Shown here piece after piece: positions 1 to 5,727 of a DNA stretch of 6,911 nucleotides; within the stretch, counting starts at the first letter, position 1, and every line of letters begins with the position of its first letter. The position numbers and the translations under genes are program-made. Origin of the DNA: Bacillota bacterium (lineage in GTDB: Bacteria > Bacillota > Clostridia > Oscillospirales > Oscillospiraceae); NCBI GenBank assembly GCA_009781925.1, contig WQUU01000072.1, positions 1 to 6,911 on the forward strand, in the 5' to 3' direction. The notes under the pieces were generated by a model that ran no database searches, had not been told where the DNA came from, and saw nothing but the letters and a program-made list of their open reading frames with translations.

Positions 1-526
1 TTGCCTGGGACACAAGAACGGGGGCGTCCATCAGGGGGCTTCCGTGCCTGTGGCACATCAGAACGCCGGGGAGCTGGTGAAGGCGGCGCCAGTACGGTTC
101 CCCGCAGGTTTGGACATCCTCATGCCAGCAGCTCTCACAAAAACGTAAATGAAAGTTTTTCGGCTGTCGAAGTTTCCCAATCCCCAGACTGAAAAAGGCA
201 CTTCCTTTGGGAATGTCCGTGTTCAACATATACTCTAAAAAGGTGTCCTTCCGGTCTTGTGAAAGAAAGGGCGCGAAGTACGGGAACACGGTTGTCTGGC
301 GGATCAAATACTCGGCGGTAAGCCCGGTGCTTTCGGGCATATAGGAAGCCAGCCTGCCAATACCCTGCGGTATGTAATTATTCAGGCTCAAACGCCGGCC
401 AATCAACTCTTCGCTGAGACGCCGGTAGGCAGGGCGGCCCAACCGCAGATGAAGCCGGCAAAGAACACTGTAGATCGTTTCATCCGGGTATGGGGTCGGA
501 AAAAAAGCGAATGTCTCACCAGTCAT
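1..526 (-). CDS. tniQ: TniQ/TnsD family target-selection protein, N-terminal 175 residues (C-terminus off left edge)
   Basis: Target selector of Tn7-like elements: it recognises the insertion site directly or through a partner and recruits TnsC. The frame is open from an ATG at 526-524 to the window edge. Residues 8-30 (FFPTPYPDETIYSVLCRLHL) match the conserved TniQ/TnsD opening. A zinc-finger pattern follows: C130-x2-C133, then C158-x2-H161, with the family-typical aromatic/basic stretch YWRRLH between them. The ATG lies 11 nt inside the end of tnsC in another frame, and no good ribosome binding site precedes it, so translation is probably coupled to tnsC. Because the C-terminus is missing, a short TniQ (as in CRISPR-associated elements) cannot be told from a long TnsD with its own DNA-binding domain. 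Family assignment is secure; the subtype is not. Confidence 0.93.
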   Translation of the reverse strand, partial: MTGETFAFFPTPYPDETIYSVLCRLHLRLGRPAYRRLSEELIGRRLSLNNYIPQGIGRLASYMPESTGLTAEYLIRQTTVFPYFAPFLSQDRKDTFLEYMLNTDIPKGSAFFSLGIGKLRQPKNFHLRFCESCWHEDVQTCGEPYWRRLHQLPGVLMCHRHGSPLMDAPVLVSQA

Positions 527-2060
527 CTTCGCTATCGGATATCACGCCGGCCCCTTTCAGCCGGTCATAGGGGTTCCCGCCGGCCTCGCCGCGCAGATCC
601 CTTTCGTCCGAAACCTCTTCTATCAGGGGATCCTGCGAATCCAGGTTCAGCGCCAGCTTAAATGCCTTTTGGACCACCCGGCCGAGGGGCTGTCCGGACT
701 TCTGGCCGGCCAACGCTCTCTTCACGCAGGATCGCGCTGTTTTCGCGGGGATATCCATCTCCAGAAGCTTAACAACTGCCTGCTCTTCCAGTGAAGTGAT
801 CTGAATCACATCTTCAGCGGACAGGAGGTGGCTCGCGTGCAAGGTGAGGTAATCCTCAATACTGATTGGCCGGATATCCTCATACTGCATAATCTTTTTC
901 ATGTTGCCGGAACGCAGCGCGTCCAGCATTGGCTTAACCAGCTGCAAGCTTTCGGCGGCGCTTTCCCGAATAATTCCCGGTGTGAGACGCTCCGTGCCAC
1001 CAAATATGGCTTTGATCTGCGCGATCCCGTAGAGTTTTACCGCCAGGTCAATAATACCTTGCGTTTCCTCGTAGAGAGTGTTTTTCATTTCCTCTGTAAA
1101 GGGAGATTTGTACCGCGTCCACTGGTACTTCCACATAGTCCGAAGCATGATTTCCCATGACTCATCATTTTTCATGTGGTTCCAGATTAAGTCTCCCTGG
1201 CCGCTGCCGCGCCGGGCCTGCCGGAACTCGCTTTGCAAAATCGGCAGCGCTTTGGGTGTGCCGATCAGGACCACAGGCACACCGATGGTGTTGACCAGCG
1301 TAACAAAAAAATTCAGCATTTTTTCCGAGCCGCCGCTTTGCGCCTGGCTCAGATGCTGGATTTCATCAATGATCAGCAAGCCCAGCCCGTGGGTATGCGC
1401 GAGGGTGGACATTTTCCCCATCATAGTGTAGACTGTGTTCCGGGCCACGGGAAAACTCTTTGCGTAATCCGTTTGGAGGATCCGGTCCAGTTCGCTGAAA
1501 AAACTCAGGCACAGGCCCTTAATGGAACCGTCATAAGGACAATCCAACTTCATCCACACGACCTGTTTCAGGTAGAAGGGGTTCCCAGCGTACTGCGTAT
1601 GTGTAATACATTGCGGATAAAGGGACATCACACGTTCAATCGCCGTGGTTTTCCCCACGCCCGACATACCGATCATGGTAAATCCGATGGCCGTTGACCG
1701 AACACTCCTGAAGTCCGCCGGTTCAAATCGCTGCTCTATCTGCTGGAAACGCTGTACATACTGGGGTGTGACCGGGTTCCTGCTCACATAGCCCTGACGA
1801 ATGCTTCGGGACACCCTTTGCTCAATGTCAAGGTGGATATATAGGGGTTGAAAATATCGGCTGAGCCGCATGGTACTGTGCAGACGGTAGTACGTTTCCA
1901 GCTCCCGTTCCGCCTCACTGTAAACCGGCTTTACCGAGAGCGCACTCACCGCCGCCTCCGCCGAGGGCATGATCGGGGGCAGCGCCTCAATAAAGGGGTT
2001 CCCTTTGTAATCCTCGACAACTTGAGGAAGGTATTCGGCGGGGTGCTCGTCCTTAATCAT
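516..2060 (-). CDS. tnsC: TnsC-like AAA+ ATPase, transposition regulator
   Basis: ATP-dependent regulator that links the target-bound TniQ/TnsD to the TnsAB transposase and takes part in target immunity. It has 514 residues, close to the size of Tn7 TnsC. Walker A is GMSGVGKTT at 131-139, Walker B is GLLIIDEIQHL at 227-237, a sensor-1-like strand VVLIGTPK lies at 263-270, and an arginine-rich segment FRQARR at 279-284 may supply the arginine finger. A long N-terminal arm (1-125) precedes the ATPase core. The C-terminal tail ends in an acidic cluster (SDSEDDW). The ATG at 2060 has GGAGG at 2070-2074, nine bases upstream, and overlaps the tnsB stop by 8 nt. The family call is firm; detailed contacts are assumed from Tn7. 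Confidence 0.95.
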   Translation of the reverse strand: MIKDEHPAEYLPQVVEDYKGNPFIEALPPIMPSAEAAVSALSVKPVYSEAERELETYYRLHSTMRLSRYFQPLYIHLDIEQRVSRSIRQGYVSRNPVTPQYVQRFQQIEQRFEPADFRSVRSTAIGFTMIGMSGVGKTTAIERVMSLYPQCITHTQYAGNPFYLKQVVWMKLDCPYDGSIKGLCLSFFSELDRILQTDYAKSFPVARNTVYTMMGKMSTLAHTHGLGLLIIDEIQHLSQAQSGGSEKMLNFFVTLVNTIGVPVVLIGTPKALPILQSEFRQARRGSGQGDLIWNHMKNDESWEIMLRTMWKYQWTRYKSPFTEEMKNTLYEETQGIIDLAVKLYGIAQIKAIFGGTERLTPGIIRESAAESLQLVKPMLDALRSGNMKKIMQYEDIRPISIEDYLTLHASHLLSAEDVIQITSLEEQAVVKLLEMDIPAKTARSCVKRALAGQKSGQPLGRVVQKAFKLALNLDSQDPLIEEVSDERDLRGEAGGNPYDRLKGAGVISDSEDDW

Positions 2061-4176
2061 CGTAATCTGCCTCCGCCATTTTTTTAATCAGGGCGGTGAT
2101 CGGATGGATGGGTTTCTCGGAAAGCTCCGGTGTAATTGTAATAGAGGATCCCGGAGTGTCCCCTAAAGAAAAGGCTTCCTCCTTGCGGATTTTCTCTTTT
2201 TCCGCCGCCCTGTTCTCACGAATCCGGGCAGTGCGCGCTCTTTTTGAGGCAGGCAGCGCCGTTTGTTTTATCATCTCTTCAGCTTCGGCCCTGATCTTTT
2301 CAACCTCGGTATTAAGATCCACATGAGATTGAAGCTCCAGATTTTTATTCTGGTGCCGCAGGGCGTGTTCCTCGGCCTGCTGCTGAGTCAATTCATCAAG
2401 GCTCTTGCCGATCCATTTGGATTCCCAATCCGCCAGATAACACTTCTCGAACATCGCGCCGTCCACATTGCGGACGTAGATGTTATTCATATCACGCGGA
2501 TCATAGGAAATGTTCACCTTATAGCTGCCTCTTGCTCTGGCGGTTTCAAACCAGTGCTCAAAGACGGCCCGTTCGGAGAGATAGTAGAGGCCCTTGAACC
2601 GGATACCCTTTGCTGTGACCAGAGCGGTATCCGCCGGCATGAGGCAGAGCTTGATGGTGTCCTCCGTAACCGAGCGAAGCTGTCCGGAACAATGCTGGAT
2701 GCCCCAAATCCATAGATCACCAGGAATGGGTTTTACATTGTCGGCAATCATGTCCTCAGTACGCTCGAAACTTTCCAGGAAATGCTTATTATTATGGTTG
2801 AGCACACACTGAATCATGATTTTTGTAAACTGGCGGATGTCCAGTATGGCGTCCAGTCGGTAATCTTTTCCACCGCGCTCCGCCATATCCGGTTTCACAT
2901 GGCCGGGCAGATATACCGTGGTTTTGGTGTTGATGGTATGGAAAAACTGCTCGACGATACCTTTCATGTCGGCCCGGTAGGCGGGGGTATTGTCCACCCG
3001 TATATTCAAGGCGTTGATGAGGGTTTCCACCGATTTGCTTTCCATCTCGCCGCGGTCGGCCAGAATGGTATCGGGGATATGGCGGCAGGGCCACTCTTCC
3101 TCTGTGATGGTTATACCATAACCCGCGCAGTAGGAGACTTTGTCACTTGCCGCGTTTGCCAGTGCCATCATGGCGCCCATCCACGAGGGCCCTTCCAGCC
3201 CCACGTACATCCCCGCAATCATCCGGCTAAAGGTGTCGATCACGAAGTAGATGACCGGCCGGCCGATGATGTTGGCGCGGTTGAACTGGGAAACTAGGTA
3301 AATATCGCCCACCGTGGCGTCGATCTGGTATTTGGCGCCGGGCCCGCGGACGCCCGTGTCGGATTTACCGAGGATAGCCCGGTATTCCAAATCATATTTC
3401 GACTGTCCCTTCCGGGCAATCAGCTTTTCCTTGGAATCATATGTTTTTGAATACCAATACTGGAACTGCCGTAGAGTGGGGATCTCGTTGGGGTCCAGCA
3501 ACTCATTGCGCACCGTTCCGTCCGGCTGCTCGACCGGCTTCGTATAATGCTCTTTGACCATCAACTCATACGCTGCCTTGAAGCTGTGTTCCTGCCGGGT
3601 ATGGTAATACTTTTTTACGGCTCTCGCAAATATCTGCCGAGTCGCCTCGTCTACATTTTTTCCGGTAGTAACACCATATTTGGACGGTCGGCCAGTCTTT
3701 TTGTCACTTTGAACTCTCTGCTTGCCCTTTGCCCCACAATTTCGGTAATCTGGCAGAAAAGCATTTTTGTTTTTGCCGCGCTGCCAAAATCGTTTAAGAT
3801 ATTGATATATGGTCACTTTTGAAACACCTGATGCCCCCATTAATTCTTTGACTATTTTTCCGCGCAATTGCCTGTCAAAAATTGTGGGTTCGTTGCCTAC
3901 AGCATCTTTTACCAAATCCCATATGGAATCTCGGACTTCCATGTCCTTTTGCGCGATAAGCTGTTCAGACATGCTGTTTATATATGGATCATCGGATCTG
4001 GCTTGAATTTCGCCGTCTCGTATGAGCTCTGCCAAATCGGAAATTCTCTTGGGTTCGGGTAATTTGTTCTCTTTCAAGTCTATTACATACGCCAAATTAT
4101 TCTCTTGCGAGATCCATAATACACGGAATTCGCCTTCATCCGCCATAAACATGAAAATATCGTTTATGCAAATCAT
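2053..4176 (-). CDS. tnsB: TnsB-like DDE transposase
   Basis: Retroviral-integrase-fold transposase that binds the transposon ends, cuts the 3' strands and joins them to target DNA. It has 707 residues, about the size of Tn7 TnsB. A helix-turn-helix region lies near 105-135 (GASGVSKVTIYQYLKRFW). The catalytic triad is visible as D286 (YQIDAT), D374 (ILADRG) and E409 (GIVEQFF), giving DD(35)E spacing. A Mu-type C-terminal beta-barrel region probably covers about 485-575 (GIRFKGLYYLSE). Then comes a highly charged, probably coiled tail (about 590-670), and a short end segment of the kind used to contact TnsC. ATG 4176 is chosen over the in-frame TTG at 4182 because TAGGAG sits seven bases before it and ATGA gives a 4-nt overlap with the tnsA stop. 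Confidence 0.96.
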   Translation of the reverse strand: MICINDIFMFMADEGEFRVLWISQENNLAYVIDLKENKLPEPKRISDLAELIRDGEIQARSDDPYINSMSEQLIAQKDMEVRDSIWDLVKDAVGNEPTIFDRQLRGKIVKELMGASGVSKVTIYQYLKRFWQRGKNKNAFLPDYRNCGAKGKQRVQSDKKTGRPSKYGVTTGKNVDEATRQIFARAVKKYYHTRQEHSFKAAYELMVKEHYTKPVEQPDGTVRNELLDPNEIPTLRQFQYWYSKTYDSKEKLIARKGQSKYDLEYRAILGKSDTGVRGPGAKYQIDATVGDIYLVSQFNRANIIGRPVIYFVIDTFSRMIAGMYVGLEGPSWMGAMMALANAASDKVSYCAGYGITITEEEWPCRHIPDTILADRGEMESKSVETLINALNIRVDNTPAYRADMKGIVEQFFHTINTKTTVYLPGHVKPDMAERGGKDYRLDAILDIRQFTKIMIQCVLNHNNKHFLESFERTEDMIADNVKPIPGDLWIWGIQHCSGQLRSVTEDTIKLCLMPADTALVTAKGIRFKGLYYLSERAVFEHWFETARARGSYKVNISYDPRDMNNIYVRNVDGAMFEKCYLADWESKWIGKSLDELTQQQAEEHALRHQNKNLELQSHVDLNTEVEKIRAEAEEMIKQTALPASKRARTARIRENRAAEKEKIRKEEAFSLGDTPGSSITITPELSEKPIHPITALIKKMAEADYDD

Positions 4177-4937
4177 ACGCAAGCTCCTACCGCTGATTGG
4201 CTGTAATCATAGGCACAATCTATTTCATGGTCATGCCACATCAAATGCTTGATGAGGAATAGGCCGCTTCCGGACGGATATCCAAAACGTTCATCAAACC
4301 AAGCAGCGGCTTGTTGAATGGGCGCAACCTCCATCCACTCCAGCATAACTTCTTGGTATCTTTGGTCGGCAAGGTGTTCCGGCAGTGTCGCTGCGGTGTG
4401 AAGCCATTCGATGTGTTTTGCCTTTTGAAAGTCGATCTCATGCTCCGTGACAATCTTCCAGTCAACCCCAAGACTATCCCAATACCGGCGTTCAATCTCC
4501 AGCTTCTCCAGCGTCCTTTTGTTCGTCAGATCAGAAGCACTCTTGATCGTCCTTGCTTTTAAGCCATGCGCTGTCGTAATCATGAAATCGCAGGTCATGA
4601 CATACGGGAAACCACTGATGCTGTCCCGGGGATACCTGATCCCGGCACGCAGGGCAGCATCAGTGGCCAATTCCACATTAAGCAGCGGAAACTGCTCGCG
4701 TATGTCCAAAACCTGCGCTGACCACTCAAGGAGATAGAAGAAGCACAACTCATTGTGCGACAAAAAGTGATGAACACGGTTTGTCTTATAACTGAAGATA
4801 CGGGAGACCGTGCCATGTGACGAAAAATCCTGTACTACGATCCATGGCAAATACGCCGGGCCTTCACCTTGCCCGCGACCGGCGTGTAGATACTGTTCAT
4901 ATTTTGCTTCATTCCATGAACGCATCCGCTTTGCCAT
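4173..4937 (-). CDS. tnsA: TnsA-like transposase endonuclease
   Basis: Restriction-enzyme-like nuclease that cuts the 5' strands at the transposon ends; with TnsB it allows full cut-and-paste excision instead of cointegrate formation. It has 254 residues. The nuclease fold motifs are E63 (SHNELCFFYLLE), D117 (VMTCDFMI) and K132 (ARTIKS), almost the same numbering as the known Tn7 active site (E63, D114, K132), with the family signature DIREQFPL at 78-85 and an EKLEIERRYW helix at 144-153. A C-terminal domain follows from about 165. The ATG at 4937 is preferred because the family motifs begin just after it and AAAGGA lies at 4948-4953. Longer readings of this frame run through the transposon end and are not credible. 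First gene of the operon. Confidence 0.95.
   Translation of the reverse strand: MAKRMRSWNEAKYEQYLHAGRGQGEGPAYLPWIVVQDFSSHGTVSRIFSYKTNRVHHFLSHNELCFFYLLEWSAQVLDIREQFPLLNVELATDAALRAGIRYPRDSISGFPYVMTCDFMITTAHGLKARTIKSASDLTNKRTLEKLEIERRYWDSLGVDWKIVTEHEIDFQKAKHIEWLHTAATLPEHLADQRYQEVMLEWMEVAPIQQAAAWFDERFGYPSGSGLFLIKHLMWHDHEIDCAYDYSQSAVGACV
4184..4189 (-). promoter_or_regulatory. Ribosome binding site that sets the tnsB start
   Basis: TAGGAG on the minus strand, seven bases before the ATG at 4176. The upstream TTG at 4182 would be only one base from it, so the ATG that overlaps the tnsA stop codon is preferred. The site lies inside the last codons of tnsA. Confidence 0.75.
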
Positions 4938-4947
4938 AACAAAACAA

Positions 4948-4953
4948 TCCTTT
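4948..4953 (-). promoter_or_regulatory. Ribosome binding site of tnsA
   Basis: AAAGGA on the minus strand, ten bases before ATG 4937. It supports this start over the upstream in-frame starts that fall inside the transposon terminus. Confidence 0.55.
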
Positions 4954-4965
4954 ACGTTTTGAATT

Positions 4966-4994
4966 AGTATAGCATATTTTTGTAATTTTTGCAA
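4966..4994 (-). promoter_or_regulatory. Probable tnsABC-tniQ promoter
   Basis: On the minus strand a -35-like TTGCAA (4994-4989) is followed after 17 bases by TATACT (4971-4966). TGC directly before it makes an extended -10. Transcription would start near 4959, about 20 bases before the tnsA ATG. The promoter overlaps the innermost TnsB-site-like repeat. In Tn7, TnsB bound to right-end sites represses its own operon, and the same arrangement is inferred here. Confidence 0.65.
4968..4983 (-). repeat. Fourth, degenerate TnsB-site-like repeat overlapping the promoter
   Basis: On the minus strand ACAAAAATATGCTATA resembles the second repeat (TCAAAAATAAACTATA). It covers the -10 element of the tnsA promoter. 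It does not keep the 20-bp phase of the outer three, so its status as a binding site is uncertain. Confidence 0.5.
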
Positions 4995-4995
4995 G

Positions 4996-5055
4996 ATAGT
5001 AAATAACTTTTTTGTTTGGTATAGTTTATTTTTGAATAGTAAGGAACTTTTTTGT
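4996..5055 (-). repeat. Three TnsB-binding-site-like repeats at exact 20-bp spacing
   Basis: Read inward on the minus strand: ACAAAAAAGTTCCTTACTAT (5055-5036), a weaker TCAAAAATAAACTATA (5035-5020), and ACAAAAAAGTTATTTACTAT (5015-4996). Copies one and three differ at only three of 20 positions. The spacing is exactly 20 bp, about two helical turns, as in the closely packed TnsB sites of the Tn7 right end. Assignment to TnsB is inferred from position and from similarity to the Tn7 ACAAAATAG-type sites. Confidence 0.8.
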
Positions 5056-5064
5056 CTCTGCACA
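5045..5064 (-). repeat. Transposon right-end terminal sequence
   Basis: TGTGCAGAGACAAAAAAGTT read inward from 5064. It matches the Tn7 terminus at TGTG, GACAAAA and AGTT with identical spacing. A start three bases further out (5067, TGTTGTG) is possible but breaks this alignment. Confidence 0.85.
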
Positions 5065-5069
5065 ACAGC
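5065..5069. other. Predicted 5-bp target site duplication (one copy)
   Basis: ACAGC on the plus strand directly outside the end. Tn7-like elements duplicate 5 bp on insertion. The second copy should lie beyond the left end, outside the window. Its last base is also the last base of the pilin-like gene's TAG stop codon. Confidence 0.6.
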
Positions 5070-5512
5070 TATGGAGTGTACTGACCACCTGATATAAAAG
5101 GTTCTAAATAGGCTATACAAAATCCAAGTGAGTTCAGAATGACCCAGGTGATCACGATACGTTTCAGCCAGGAGGTCGCCTCGTCCACCGCGCGCTGGTT
5201 GCGGCTGATCAGGCGGACGAGCAGGGCGACGGTCGCGGCCGTGACCGCGATAATGGTGGAGATGCCGAGCAGTTTCCCGTAGATGTCTTTCATCACGTCG
5301 GAAAACTTGGTCCAGATGGTGTCGGCCGCGAAAACCGGCTGCAGGGAGATGACGAGAGCCGCGGTGAGCGCCACAAGGGACCAGTAGAGGATCCTCCGAC
5401 GCTTAGCCGCCCGGGTAGGCTGCGCGGTTTCCAAGATCACGCCCCCCGGGCTTAGTCCAGTGCGGGCAAGTGCCCGTTGCATATGCGGTGTACGATCTGA
5501 TTTTCGTGCCAA
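5069..5512 (-). CDS. Small VirB2/TrbC-like membrane protein, probable conjugative pilin or pore subunit
   Basis: 147 residues. A basic n-region (TRAAKRRR, 33-40) precedes a hydrophobic segment at 41-60 ending in PVFAAD, which looks like a long signal peptide with cleavage near VFA-A. The mature part of about 85 residues has two more hydrophobic segments (about 80-102 and 117-138) around a polar loop (RNQRAVDEATSWLKR). This layout is typical of VirB2/TrbC-type subunits of type IV secretion systems, and I recall similar proteins in conjugative elements of Clostridia. The exact family is not certain. The TTG start at 5512 is preferred because AAGGAGG lies eight bases before it. The frame is open upstream to an ATG at 5650, but that lies inside the promoter. 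The stop codon is four bases from the Tn7-like insertion. Confidence 0.72.
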   Translation of the reverse strand: MARKSDRTPHMQRALARTGLSPGGVILETAQPTRAAKRRRILYWSLVALTAALVISLQPVFAADTIWTKFSDVMKDIYGKLLGISTIIAVTAATVALLVRLISRNQRAVDEATSWLKRIVITWVILNSLGFCIAYLEPFISGGQYTP

Positions 5513-5520
5513 TTGAAAGA

Positions 5521-5527
5521 CCTCCTT
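5521..5527 (-). promoter_or_regulatory. Strong ribosome binding site that sets the TTG start of the pilin-like gene
   Basis: AAGGAGG on the minus strand, eight bases before TTG 5512. No other start in this frame has a comparable site, so the TTG is preferred to ATG 5650 upstream or the internal ATG at codon 11. Confidence 0.8.
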
Positions 5528-5550
5528 TTGAATCCGCTTAATTTTGGGCA

Positions 5551-5604
5551 GCAAAAAGCCGCCTCTGGGAGCATTCGTTCTTGCTCTCTGAAGCGGCTTT
5601 TTTG
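5551..5604. terminator. Bidirectional rho-independent terminator hairpin in the leader of the pilin-like gene
   Basis: GCAAAAAGCCGC (5551-5562) pairs with GCGGCTTTTTTGC (5592-5604 region, one extra T), with an inner GAGCA/TGCTC stem and a short loop. The minus-strand transcript ends in five U and the plus-strand one in six U. It follows the ArpU-like gene, but it also lies downstream of the predicted promoter at 5629-5657 and upstream of the TTG start at 5512, so it may act as an attenuator as well as a terminator. Confidence 0.75.
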
Positions 5605-5628
5605 CCAAACCCACTTTGCGACGGTACA

Positions 5629-5657
5629 AGCATAACACATTTCGAATCACTTGTCAT
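5629..5657 (-). promoter_or_regulatory. Probable promoter of the pilin-like gene
   Basis: On the minus strand ATGACA (5657-5652) and TATGCT (5634-5629) are separated by 17 bases, a good sigma-A-type match (5 of 6 at each hexamer). Transcription would start near 5622, giving a leader of about 110 nt that contains the terminator hairpin. Confidence 0.6.
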
Positions 5658-5668
5658 CGGCAAAACTG

Positions 5669-5701
5669 TGCCAACTTTATGCCGACTTTGTGCCATAAAA
5701 G
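5669..5701 (-). repeat. Three 11-bp-spaced direct repeats just upstream of the promoter
   Basis: On the plus strand TGCCAACTTTA, TGCCGACTTTG and TGCCATAAAAG follow each other without gaps (TGCC at 5669, 5680 and 5691). On the transcribed strand the core is AAAGTYGGCA. They end 11 bp before the -35 element, and their period is one helical turn, as expected for an activator-binding operator. The binding protein is unknown; the adjacent ArpU-like regulator is a candidate. Confidence 0.5.
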
Positions 5702-5727
5702 TGACGTGGCTTTTTAGAGGTTCGCGA

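Larger units (their letters stand above)
1..5064 (-). mobile_element. Tn7-like transposon, right-end portion with tnsABC-tniQ operon (left part outside window)
   Basis: A heteromeric cut-and-paste transposon identified by its gene set and order (tnsA, tnsB, tnsC, tniQ/tnsD) and by the terminal sequence. Read inward from 5064 on the minus strand the end is TGTGCAGAGACAAAAAAGTT, which lines up without gaps with the Tn7 terminus as I recall it (TGTGGGCGGACAAAATAGTT): TGTG, eight bases to GACAAAA, then AGTT. In Tn7 the tnsA-proximal end is the right end, so this is the right end. The left end, cargo and second copy of the target duplication lie beyond position 1. All four transposition genes look intact where visible, so the element could be active. 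No cargo gene is seen in this part. Confidence 0.92.

Noticed and set aside
1..192. Plus-strand open frame at the left edge
   Set aside because: It is antisense to the tniQ zinc-finger region and has a low-complexity Gly/Arg/Ser composition.
828..1697. Open plus-strand frames across the tnsC region
   Set aside because: They lie opposite a gene with clear Walker motifs, and their products show no recognisable pattern; the same holds for the plus-strand frames opposite tnsB and tnsA.
4938..5064. CRISPR array or att site of an integrase in the AT-rich region
   Set aside because: The repeats are contiguous 20-bp units without spacers and match a Tn7-type end; no integrase gene is in the window.
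5065..5067. Transposon boundary at 5067 (TGTTGTG) instead of 5064
   Set aside because: A TGT is present there too, but the alignment with the Tn7 terminus (TGTG, eight bases to GACAAAA) holds only from 5064. Not fully excluded without the left end.
4938..5120. N-terminal extension of tnsA to an ATG near 5120
   Set aside because: It would translate the transposon terminus, the TnsB-site repeats and the promoter, giving an AT-rich, Lys/Leu/Phe-rich stretch with no family similarity; ATG 4937 matches the family start.
5513..5650. N-terminal extension of the pilin-like protein to ATG 5650
   Set aside because: The start would lie inside the -35/-10 region and the frame would run through the terminator hairpin; the TTG at 5512 has a near-ideal ribosome binding site.
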